A stretch of DNA of 64,000 bases, taken from NCBI GenBank assembly GCA_011033025.1, contig WFMF01000291.1:1-64000 (forward strand), given 5' to 3'. The DNA is from Beroe forskalii. Taxonomy: Eukaryota; Ctenophora; Nuda; Beroida; Beroidae. A model generated the notes under the pieces. It was not told the DNA's origin. It searched no databases and worked only from the letters and a program-made list of their open reading frames with translations. Made by a program: the position numbers and the translations under genes. Positions 1 through 9,966 of the stretch are shown here, in pieces (position 1 is the stretch's first letter; each line of letters starts with the position of its first letter).

Positions 1-29
1 CTTTTCCTTCGGCCAAGGATTATCTATAG

Positions 30-1350
30 TCAAAGGGTATGAGGGCCTTGTTGTTAAGAATCTTTGAACGTGGCCAGAGTTTACTGCAAACTCCTGCTTT
101 CCATGGCAAAATTAAAAATACCTTGGATCTCAGGTGATTAGGAAGGGAATATAGTTTTATATAGTTTTAGATTGTCAATTAAAAGTTGTAAATGAAATTG
201 AAAATATCGATATTAAACACATTTTCATTACATATCAAATTTTGTAAATTGCTATGGGTATTATTAATTGGGTACTGAATTTTATACTATCAGCCCTGGC
301 TGAATAATAGCTATATTTAGCTAGCTATAATTAGCTACCTAATTGATATAATTAGCTACCTTTATGATAAATTTGTGTTACATTTCTACTTATTGAGACA
401 TATATTTAAGATTTCATTGACATTACTGTACAGGCATCACATCACATCTATTCGGCAATGGTACAGAGGCTTTAGTGCAATCCTCATAAGAAATGTGTCA
501 ACCAACTGCATGTTCTTCCTCTTCCGGAATCCATTGCGGGACTCCTTACCTACACCTCAATCCTACATGGGAACTATTGGGGTGAATTTTGTGTCAGGGG
601 CATGCCTAGGTCAGTCAAACGTTAGTTTACATACAGTGATCCTTATTGATTTACTGTGAGTGCTAAAATTTCTCTAACCTCAAATATTTGTACCACACCA
701 AGCCAATAAATAGATTATATCATATATTTTCATTGTAGTACCATTGCATTATGAAATTATTCACAGGAGGTGCTAACAGTACGATAATCTATCCTGTAAA
801 TGTTGTGAAAAGTTATCAGCAGAAGCAAATTTCAGAATCTCAGGAATCATTTATGACATCTTTTAAGGTAAATTGCTTAGACTTAGTGTACACTACAGTG
901 TGTGCCATATTTTTATTACATTCACTGGTTGCAAGGCATAAATGGTTTTATGTTAACTTATAAACTTAGAGCTTAACAGGTTTATTCGCATAATTTATCT
1001 ATTGTCTTAACTGAAATATCGGATAATTGTTTATGAGCCGCATAATAGATTAATAGAATGAATAATTTTCTTTATTCTCTTCTTAGCTCAGCGAAAAAAG
1101 TTCGTTTCACTTCGCTGAGCTAAGAAGAGAATAAAGAAAATTATTCATTTTATCTATTGTGTTAGCTTATAACCTAACCTCTCAACAGAAAGTCTTGAAA
1201 GAACGCGATTACAAGATCCGAAAACTCTATTATGGAGTGCAACTTAACTTCAGTCGGGCAATCATCAGTTGGGGTGTCATCAATGCTACCTATGAATTTT
1301 GTATGTACTCTACAAACCAGATGAAATACTTCTACCATCATCCATCATGA
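30..1350 (+). CDS. SLC25A51: SLC25A51-like mitochondrial NAD carrier, 3' part (four exons, 5' end outside window)
   Basis: Members of this family bring NAD+ across the inner mitochondrial membrane. Four exons join in phase: 30-133, 434-609, 767-867 and 1189-1350 (stop TGA), all with GT-AG borders, giving 181 codons. The pieces follow the family order. First comes the second-repeat signature region (FERGQSLLQ), then IRQWYRGFSAILIRN, which matches the conserved YYRG..PILFRN region. The third-repeat signature is YPVNVVKSYQQ, and the final helix has SRAIISWGVINATYEF, very close to the vertebrate end. In the second-repeat signature the usual proline (TPLER in the human protein) appears as isoleucine (RIFER), while the third-repeat proline is kept. 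The first exon border, a TAG acceptor just before position 30, is the least certain. The first carrier repeat must lie upstream. The family and human comparison are from knowledge; the exon model is read from the sequence. Confidence 0.88.
1057..1149. repeat. Perfect 39-bp inverted repeat in the last carrier intron
   Basis: Arms 1057-1095 and 1111-1149 are exact reverse complements around a 15-base loop. The arms contain CTTCTTAGCTCAGCGAA and its complement. It ends 39 bases before the last exon of the SLC25A51-like gene, so the transcript would carry a strong hairpin close to the 3' splice site. It looks like a small foldback or MITE-type insertion. I saw no second copy in the window and no clear target-site duplication. 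Confidence 0.9.
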
Positions 1351-2442
1351 CAGCTATTGATTTGTAGGGTATGTTATAGGTAATTGATGCAAAGAAATGT
1401 TTTGTGTTTTTAACAGGTTTCATGTTACATGACCCTTGCATTAAATCAGTTAATTTATGATTATATATAGAGTTAAACTTAAAGCTAACCTTTTAATGCA
1501 TCTGCTATGGAGAATTTATTGTAATTCTATGATCCAAAATATCTTCGGAGTACGGCAACAAGGGTTGTCTAAGGGGTTGGTAATTTATTTGGAATGGTAT
1601 TTAAAGAAAGATGGTGAACTGATTGTACAAAATGTTAAGCATGAGCATGACTCGTACTGCGTACCATGTTGTCAAATCTCAATGAATCATGTGCAAACTT
1701 GACCCAAAATTCAGCAGTATCGCCTGCCAGTGTACATTGTTATTTGATTATGTGAAGTTAGTTTTATATACATTTTACAGCTCAATTATTGATTTGTAAC
1801 CTTACTGGTTGAATTCTTATGATTGGTTCCTTATATTGTGTGAGGGTTTAAACTATTTTTATACGTACTAAAATCGTGACCCAATCCAGGTAAATCAGCA
1901 AGTAGTAGTTCTTCTATCTCTCTTATCAGATAAAATCTTTTCAGTTCAATAAAATTTAGTACCTAGGTACAGTGTTAAAATATGTAGTTCTATAGTTCAG
2001 CTCTCTTTTGTAAATAATGATTGCAATGACATGGTAAATTTACGAATATTAGCATATAGAATCAATTAAATAAAAAAATACACGCAATTTGACAGGATAT
2101 GTTTCTATTGTTCATAGGGAATGATTATTGATTATTCGTTGTGATTGTGTTATGATATTATATAGATTATGGATAGGTTTAATAATGATTATAATATCAT
2201 GAATTTTATACTTTATTATGTATCGTGTCATATTGTCATAGCGCGGAGTTTCATTGACTATTTAAGTGTAGCATCATATTATGATCTGAAACCTGTTTCA
2301 CTTATAATCATTTAACACTTATATTTTGATACTCATTGACTTAGAAAAGACTAAATAAATAATATGATGATAATAAGTCCAGAAGTGTGCACACTACACA
2401 TAGAATCCCTGTAAAACTTCCCATAAATTTGAGCTAGACGAT
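1351..2442. other. Intergenic region between carrier gene and eIF3h
   Basis: AT-rich DNA between two genes on the same strand. It should hold the carrier 3' UTR and the eIF3h promoter and 5' UTR. An AATAAA hexamer occurs near 1,950, and there is no obvious coding signal. I see no TATA box that I would defend. Confidence 0.6.
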
Positions 2443-5400
2443 ATGGCAACCCCTCCAGCTGCTGCACAAAGCACCTTGTTGGACAGCATCCAACAAGTTG
2501 AACTTACTAGTCAGGTGAGGGACAATCCTTATTTCAACTGCGTCTCTTCAAAACTCTCATGTTCTTCACTGCAACCCCGTTGTAAATGACTTTCAAACTT
2601 ATTTATTATTTTATTTTAAGGGTCGTTGATGATTTACCTTACGAGACATATTTATGTGGGGCAATAATTCTGGGAAATAAATCTCTTGGAGTGCAAAATT
2701 TTGAGGATTTATTTTCGTAAAATCCCCAAATTTTCAGGTAATAATTCTTTGTTAAATTCGTTTTTTCAATCGAAAGATTGAATTTTGAAGCATAGGATTT
2801 AACTGTAGATGACTTATTCGTGCACATGCAGGTGATAATGAAGATAACTCGTCACTGTGGGCACGAGTTGGAGAAGCAGCTGGATCCCCACGTTAACGGC
2901 GTCCTGCTGGGTCTGATAAACGAGACTAAACATGTCCTGGAAGTTACCCACTGCTTCCCCCTCATGAACTCAGACACTGACGAGGGCATGGAAATCAGTA
3001 AGTGGGGGAGGGGGTCTGTGAGGGGGCATGGAGATCATTAAGTGGGATTATGGTACTTTGCGATTGCTTTGAGCTATGATAAATTAAAACCTTCTCACTT
3101 TGAGAGCGGTGCCCGAGCAAATAACCCCCGAACTTCCTCCCCAGACCGCGAGTACATGTTGGAGATGGAGCGGTCGTTGAGGCAGGTGAATATCGACTAC
3201 CAGCAAGTGGGCTTCTACCAGAGCACCTACCTCAACACTCACTGTGACAGGAACTTCCTAGACTCTGTGTTTGATTACCTGGAGGAGATGAACGAGGCAG
3301 TAGCTCTCATCTACGGTATGTTTGGTCGATCTACGGTATGTGGGGTGTATGTTTTGTAGCCCTCATCTACGGTAAGGGAGTACCAGTTCATCCGGTTTTC
3401 AATGAGTTAATATTAATGTTATGGAATGTTTGGTGGATCTACGTTAAGAGGGGGATCACTTTCCGGAAATTTAGGAAAAACAAAATAAAAAGAGGGTGTC
3501 TGGAAAGTAGAGAAGCGAAAACGTACACATGTACAAAACGGACGCTAGAACGCGATCATCTACGAATGGGGTTGTCACTGTCTGGTTCGTCCGTCCGAAA
3601 TTTGGAAAAATTGAAGAAAGGGAAAAAAAGGACTTTGAAAAACAGACAGTGGACACTAGATCGCGCTCAGCTACGGTAAGGGGTTGGCAGTGTCTGTTTT
3701 GTCCAGAAATCTAAAAAAGGTAAAAACAGGTACTGAAAAAAACAGGCAAAACGGACACTGACACTACTCCTGGTATGGGAGTGCGTAACGTTACTTTTGC
3801 CTTCAATGAGTTTATGTTATGGAAAGCCGAATGTGATTTGTTTCGATGGGAATTCCCTTTTCACAGGATGACGATTTTAGCTTACAATTACAAACCTAGG
3901 CCCCCGCTGAGATCCCTTTATAGCGGTGCTTCTATTAATAATCACGAAGTTCACCCTCCCCAGACCCCCTGAAGACAAAGCTGGGAAACCTGAGTGTCCG
4001 GGCCTTCAAACTCTCCTCCACGGCCTTCAAACTCTACAAAGAAGACAAAGACTTCACCGCAGACGTGCTCAGGGACAACTGCCTCACTTACGAGAACCTC
4101 TTTCAGGTAAGGGATCGTTCACATATTACGTAATCACCTAGGGGGGAGGGGGTTTCCAAATGATTGCGTTACATGTTATTGTAACAAATACAACTACTGT
4201 AAACTTGATTACGAGGGGGGGGGGGGTTAAAATCGGCCAAATATTGATTACGTAATATGTGAACGATCCCTAATTTGATGGGTGTAATGGAGATCTAAGA
4301 TGCTACAAAATAATGGGCTTGTCGATTGAAATCAAATGATTTGAATAATTAGAACTCAGATTTGAACTCGATTCTTCCTAAGCTATCACAGTTTTGTGGT
4401 GGGACTTGAATTATGTAATTCATCACATTAAATTTACAATCTATAACAAGTTAAACACGATTATATGATCTGAACCTGCCTTAAAAACACATCGGTTCAT
4501 TCTCAGGAGATTCCAGTGGTAGTGAAGAACAGTTCATTAACCAACGTGTTGTTATGTGAACTAGATCAACAGCAGGATAACACTAGCTTCTATACTCTCC
4601 CAACCAGGTATGTTGTCATTACATGGTGTCTTGTGTTGTCATGTGTTGTCATACTCCCTACTCGCCAGTGCCGAGTAAACACGCAGTTTTTCGGACTTTT
4701 ACTACGGTTGGAAAAAATTTAAAGCACTCATACCGACTAAACATTCAAAAAAAGTGGCTTGTAAATTTACAATCATGCTGTAAACAAAGCCTCTCCGACT
4801 GCTAAACTGTCAGCGTTATATATGCCCTTCTTCGTCATCACAGGTCCTCTAATTTGAAACTTCCTTTTACAGTATTTCTGAAAGACTTGCACCACTGACC
4901 GCCCACATACCACAGGGGGTTGGGGGAGTTTTATAGCCCCCATCTACTTATATCTAAGTATCTATAAGAGTATAGTTATCATGATATATGCTGTCATTAC
5001 TCATTAGCCATAAATTAACAAACGTGACATAACTATTCACACCGCCACTAAGTTTACGACAAGTCAGAAGACATATGTTTAAGAAGGCAGTCAAATTCTC
5101 CTGCTGTAACCTGGCAATTTAACTCTTAGACAGTCAAAACCCACGAACGCTCCTACACATGATGATTCCGACTTTATATAAACAAGGACCAGATTTTATG
5201 TTTGCTTAGAATACTGCTTTATCATTGATTCCGCTCATCCAGATAACTTTATATATCAGTCGAAAGTTTCTTTGCTGTTGATTTACTATTGATATCCTGT
5301 CATGCGGGTTTGGAAGGAGATAGATTTTCCTATCAAATTCCCTGAGGAGTATTTCAACTCTGCTGTGCATTCCAATGTTGAGATAATTCTTAAGGACGGC

Positions 5401-8397
5401 TCGAAGATCCAGGCTAACTCCATTGTTCTTGCTACTAATAGTCATTACTTTAAAAACCTTTTCCTTGAAAATGGATCCACTGAGATCAACTTGGAAGATT
5501 ATGATACAGAAGTGACAAAAATGATCATCAAAGGCTTGTACACCAACTGTTTTACAGCTCCAGAAAGCACGGATGCCTTTCATGAGACAAGTAAACTGGC
5601 TTTTAAGTTCCAAATGTTGAAGTTGGTGAGACTTTGCCTGAACAGATACCGAGTAAATAAGTCTCTAATAGCCGAAGCATTTGCGGCCAGCGTGCTCAAT
5701 GAAGATGAGGAATTCTTGGAACTTCTTGCAAAGCATAAAAGTAATACAGTTACTGACCAGGATATAAAAGATATGGAAAGCCGGCTTCTTCTTTTCGATG
5801 AGCTCCCACTTCTTGAGTTAGATTTCTATACTCGTGTCGCCAACAAGTCCCAAGCAGTGACAGAATGTCGTGACCATGGTTTTACGATATTTCCAGAATG
5901 TGGACTTAAAGCAAAGATGTACCGCCTTTATGCTACTGTTCTAGTTGAGGGAACGACCCGTTATTTAACAGAACTTGGTAAAATGGATCCCAAAATAAGA
6001 CATGTCGTCAGAAACTTGGATATAAGACAAATAAGAAAGAGACATTCAATTGAAAGAAATAGATACCATCCCTTCCAAGTTGCATTTAACAATCTTCTGA
6101 TAAACATGATTGATCTTGAAGACGATTCAAGTGAAGACGTGCGACTGGTTGTCAGATGCTTTGATGGAATGAAGTATTCAATGGATCCTACCATGCACGA
6201 CCTTTTAAAAACCAAACTTGTGTCAAAATTAAAAAAAGCCCAGAACAATCTTTTTCCATATTGGGTTAATTAGTTAATTGATCAACCGAGGATTTATTTT
6301 TTGACCGAGACTGAGTCCTCGGTCGATCATTAAATAGGTTACTTCAGTCTTAGACATTTTGTTTAGTCAAAAACGTTGAAGCACACTGGCAGTAAATTGA
6401 AAATATTGAATTTTCATAATGTTATTTCCAAATTATGTTTAATAAAAAGAAAGTGACTAAGTGAAACTTAGTGAGTGTATTGTAGATTGAATTACCTATT
6501 ATCTGATTTGGGGATTTCTAAGTTCATCTTTTACTACAAGCAATGAAGTTAATGATGATAGATGATAGAGATATTGTTATGAATTTACTAGTTTTGTTGA
6601 GTTTGGGTTCATATTATGTTGGTTGACTGTTACATGTTATTGCAAATTATGTGAAAATATTGCTTGATGTTAACATGAAAACTTGTATGTCATTGCTTAA
6701 AATGCTTATTGACGAAAAGAATTCCATCTGGCAATTACCAAAATTCAGAAATAACTTTTAATTGTCCATGGATGCAAAAAAAACAATTGATTGCGGTACT
6801 TACACGATTTCAACACCAATTGCAATTAATCAAGGCCATTCTTAAGAGACAACCAAATGAATTTCATTTATAGATCAATAGATGCGGTTGTTTAGTGTGA
6901 ATTCATGAATGACTGTCACAGTAATTATTGTATTGTCATGTTTACCTATTCAATACAAATTGATTACTGCTATGTTTATTATCGGTTAATATTGTCATTA
7001 TTGTCACATGGAAATCGCTATAACAAGATAACGTTATACATCCCCTGTTACATTTCAGTTCGTATCTAGAGAAGAGTATGCAGTTGTTGTTGGGAGGCTT
7101 GGATGAAATTAACCAGGACTTACAGAAGATAAACATGTACCAGCGAGCACTGTACAAGCAGCAAACCTCCATGATGAAATACGTGCAGGAAAGGGTTAGT
7201 GTGCTATGGGAATTGGACAGAAAAGAGGTCACTGTCATACAGTGATTTTCACTTTTTTGGACATAGATCTTCTGCACCGATCTGTGACTTAATCTTAGTA
7301 TCTGATTATAGTTTTAGGGGGAGGGTAGTTTTAAAAGAGAAAATGGGATTGTTTTCCTGCGATGATGTGCTAGGTAAATACTCCAAGACATAGATTTGGC
7401 ACAATTCCAGAAAGAAGAGAACGAGAGGAGAGTCAAGGAAGGGTTGAAACCCCTGCCTGAAGAAGATGTTACTAAACTGTTCAAGGATCCACCGCCAGTC
7501 GGCCGCTTGGAATCAATGCTCTCATCGAACAGGGTAAATTATACTGACGCAGCGTTTAACTTCATCACCTTAGAGTTCTGTGACAGAATCCACAGCAGTT
7601 CTGTAACAGAACCCGGAGCAGTTCTGTGTGAGAAACACGCAGCAGTTCTGTAGCAGAACCCGCAACAGTCCTGTGACAGAACCCGCAACAGTCCTGTGAC
7701 ATAATCCACAGCAGTTCTGTAATAAAGCCGCTTTTCACTTTTTTTACTTTTTCTAAAAAATTTTTTAAACTTTTTCAAAAACTTTTTTACTTTACTTTTT
7801 ACTTACAAGCTGTTCACTTCCCGTGGAATTGAGGAAATGGTGATGGGCAGCCTCTTATAAAGGTGTTGGCACCACTATGACGTGTGCAATGTTACGAATG
7901 CTTGACACCACTTTACGCGATACTGTGTTTCTGGAATTCATTCGTCACTACATATTTCATTGACACCACTGCGTCAGAAAACACTTATTTTTGATGACGG
8001 TTGTTTCCACTTTCATATGCCAGAGCTTCACAATCACGCATTTTTTCTCGACCTGTTAATTGTGACTATTATATTAATTCCATACAGCTTTATGCCATTA
8101 CTGCTCATTTTTCTGAATAAGTTAAACGTTAGTACGATAGTTAAACTTTGTCGTCTGTCAAAGCATGGAATTCTTACAATCACGTGACTGCAATTGCTAG
8201 TTTTTAGGATCTGTGAAAATAAAAACTACGATTTTTCTGCACGCGCACGCATTATTTATTTGCGCGCGCTGTTGCTTTACGTTTCTCCATGTAACATATC
8301 GTTGTCTTTTCAGATTGCTGCCCATTGCGAAATGATAGAAGACCACGTCCGATCAGGAATTGGGAAACTGTACCTCGCAGATTCTTTCATGTCTTGA
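2443..8397 (+). CDS. EIF3H: Eukaryotic translation initiation factor 3 subunit H (eight exons, complete)
   Basis: eIF3h is the MPN-domain subunit of the eIF3 complex that loads mRNA onto the 40S ribosome. Exons are 2443-2514, 2832-2997, 3145-3315, 3964-4106, 4507-4607, 7059-7194, 7411-7533 and 8314-8397. All have GT-AG borders and consistent phases, giving 331 codons before TGA. The MPN core (about residues 25-160) includes VNGVLLGLI, EMERSLRQVNID and VGFYQSTYLN, which track human VQGVLLGLV, EMMRSLRHVNID and VGWYQSTYYG. It continues with EIPVVVKNSSLTNVLLCEL, a coiled region (QDLQKINMYQRALYKQQ) and the late motif LPEEDVTKLFKDPPP. The C-terminus IGKLYLADSFMS matches the usual end. As in the family, no JAMM metal-binding set is visible, so it is structural rather than a protease. 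Intron 5 hosts another gene, intron 4 starts with a MITE, and introns 3 and 7 carry local tandem repeats. Confidence 0.96.
3316..3780 (+). repeat. Intron 3 repeats that copy the exon 3/intron 3 border
   Basis: The true border reads CTCATCTACG followed by GTATGT at 3316. A near copy (CCTCATCTACGGTAAGGG) lies at 3361-3378. Weaker ones sit near 3323-3340 (GATCTACGGTATGT), 3433-3445, 3556 and 3668-3682 (CAGCTACGGTAAGGG). Between them run diverged units rich in AAACGGACACTGAC-like words. The copy at 3372 is a good donor by eye but would add 56 bases with an in-frame stop. The intron seems to have grown partly by duplicating its own 5' end. Confidence 0.65.
4111..4270. mobile_element. Harbinger-like MITE, copy 1, at the start of eIF3h intron 4
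   Basis: The ends are perfect inverted repeats (GGGATCGTTCACATATTACG at the left, its complement at the right), with TAA on both sides as the probable 3-bp target duplication. A 3-bp TWA target is the habit of PIF/Harbinger elements, so that assignment is inference. Internally there is a G run (about 12) and the words TACTGTAAACTTGATTACGAGGG, shared in part with the copies at 9,626 and 33,734. The left end begins only five bases into the intron, so the element supplies the +5 G of the splice donor. Confidence 0.82.
5302..6273 (+). CDS. BTB/POZ domain protein, intronless, nested in eIF3h intron 5
   Basis: A single open frame of 323 codons. An N-terminal BTB/POZ domain spans about residues 18-95, with the typical pattern HSNVEIILKDGSKIQANSIV (strand and hidden-methionine region), then SHYFKNLF and a hydrophobic helix. 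BTB domains form dimers and often recruit proteins to cullin-3 ubiquitin ligases. The rest, about residues 100-323, has no domain I recognise and shows no kelch or MATH repeats; a BACK-like helical part is possible. There is no signal peptide or membrane segment. It lies on the same strand as its host and lacks introns, which suits a retrocopy or a small lineage-specific BTB family. An AATAAA at 6441-6446 lies about 170 bases after the stop and could serve its 3' end. Codon use is AT-rich compared with the eIF3h exons. Partner and function are unknown. Confidence 0.82.
   Translation: MRVWKEIDFPIKFPEEYFNSAVHSNVEIILKDGSKIQANSIVLATNSHYFKNLFLENGSTEINLEDYDTEVTKMIIKGLYTNCFTAPESTDAFHETSKLAFKFQMLKLVRLCLNRYRVNKSLIAEAFAASVLNEDEEFLELLAKHKSNTVTDQDIKDMESRLLLFDELPLLELDFYTRVANKSQAVTECRDHGFTIFPECGLKAKMYRLYATVLVEGTTRYLTELGKMDPKIRHVVRNLDIRQIRKRHSIERNRYHPFQVAFNNLLINMIDLEDDSSEDVRLVVRCFDGMKYSMDPTMHDLLKTKLVSKLKKAQNNLFPYWVN
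7575..7728 (+). repeat. Minisatellite of about 25-bp units in eIF3h intron 7
   Basis: About six imperfect units of the type CAGTTCTGTGACAGAACCC follow one another soon after the exon 7 donor. Each unit contains a short GTTCTG..CAGAAC inverted repeat. No coding or splice role is visible. Confidence 0.85.
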
Positions 8398-9240
8398 AAC
8401 CCTCAAATAACATTATTTGTTTATGATTAATGCAATGTTTTTATTCATCGGGCATATGAATTGTTTGATTGTTTCTTTATCAATACATTGATCTTGAATT
8501 AAGCCATAAACTTCACTTTAATTTACACTTGCCATTCAATCTGCATACCATCTTTCAATTCATATAATGGATAGTAAAGTGAATGTTTATTTACTCTGAT
8601 TCTTGAAATTCAAAGAATGTGTACTCATGTCAATTTCACCATAGATTTCACCCATGACACCAAGATGCTGATGAAAACGTTTCCTGTGCCACTCACCGAC
8701 TCAATCACGCACCTCGACTGTTCCTGCTGTTAAACAGGGTTCTATGAAGATGAAACGGTAAGTCACTGCACTTAAATATCCATTGTCATACTTTGTCAAA
8801 CATGGTTTAATTTTGAATTGACACCCCTCTCGGCCCTATCCCTCCCAGTCAATTTGAATCCAATTAATAGGCATTGGCTTGAAAGTTCCACGCCCATTTA
8901 TGTGAAAATAATCATCGTGATTTAACTCATCAGTCATCGCTCAATCTACTCTAATCGAAATAAAATGAACAAGTTGATCTGAAAACAACAATGATAAACA
9001 TTCAAATAAACGGTATATAATCTGAAAGAATAGCATTAAGAGAAAACAGTAAAAGTTTATGTCACATCGAAAGCAAAGATTTTAGACCTTTACACTTATT
9101 AAACATTCCATGAAATTTTATCTACTCCCTTGATAATCCCAATCAATAAGGTTTCATTCTTCTGCTCATATTTTTTTTCCTTTATTCCAACTCTATCTTG
9201 GGCCAATGGGCCTAAAAATTAAGAAGTAAGTGGTTTAATT

Positions 9241-9310
9241 ATGACGCCATTGTCATAGCGTAACGCAGTATAGTTGATGATATAGCAGAGCCCGTTTTTC
9301 ATGCGTGGGG
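9241..9310 (+). repeat. CRE-type TIR repeat, degenerate copy
   Basis: It reads ATGACGCCATTGTCATAGC, then TAGTTGATGATATAGC and a ...TTTTTCATGCG end, in the same order as the better copies. The CRE core has one change (GACGCCA). It is the only copy I recognise in the gene block. Confidence 0.6.
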
Positions 9311-9625
9311 ATCATTTGTAGAAGTTCGACTGCAGAGCTCTGTGCTGCCACCAGTAGGATACAGTCCAGCACTTTCAAGTTCTGTGCTGCCGCCATTAGG
9401 ACCCAGCTGCGTTCTCAGTTTTTGGGATGCGTGTGCTACGCCGGGCGACCAAATTGAACAGCTCGGTCTTCTGTTCTTTGTGCACCCTGTGAATTGCGCT
9501 GTTCCTGCGTGATATGCACCTCAGTATCCGGAACACTGCCTGAAGTAAACAGATGTTTGAAAGGGGATCGGAATTGTTTTGGGGGTAGAAAATAATTCCC
9601 TAAGTAAATCATAATTAGTAAGTAA

Positions 9626-9760
9626 GGGATCGTTCACATATTGCGTCTTGGGGGGGGGGGGGGGTTCCGAAGGATTACGTTACAGGTAACACATACAAAC
9701 ATGATTACGAGGGGTAGGGAGGGTTAAAATCGACTAAAAATTGATTACGTGAACGATCCC
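9626..9760. mobile_element. Harbinger-like MITE, copy 2
   Basis: The ends are GGGATCGTTCACATATTGCG and TGATTACGTGAACGATCCC. TAA flanks the left and TTA the right. The inside has a long G run and the shared GATTACGAGGGGTAGGGAGGG word. It is shorter than copy 1 because of a small internal loss. Confidence 0.82.
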
Positions 9761-9966
9761 TTAACACGTTTCAGTATCCTTCAGGAAACTTGAAATATTT
9801 CAGATAGGTCTCCGGTTGTACGTGAGAGCTCTATAACAATACACTCCTCAGTTGCAATCCGTCTATGCTATGTCGACGGTACCAAGTTTTAAATTTAACG
9901 AGTAATTTGGATAATGAATTGCTATTGGAAATAATGCCCCCCCCCGTACTCAAAGATTTGAATCTG

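Larger units (their letters stand above)
8398..9966. other. Convergent intergenic region between eIF3h and the GPCR
   Basis: This lies between the two 3' ends. It holds one degenerate copy of the CRE-bearing repeat (9241-9310) and one Harbinger-like MITE (9626-9760). A short stretch near 8641-8760 ends in a donor-like GTAAGT but has no reading frame that I could connect to a gene. Confidence 0.6.

Noticed and set aside
5206..5613. 135-codon open frame on the minus strand opposite the BTB gene
   Set aside because: It overlaps the BTB coding sequence antisense and shows no domain; it is a shadow frame.
8641..8766. Possible exon followed by a GTAAGT donor, or a GPCR helix 7 exon on the minus strand
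   Set aside because: The plus frame hits a stop before the donor, and the minus frame gives Asn-Pro-Val then a stop. The true helix 7 exon was found at 9967-10081.
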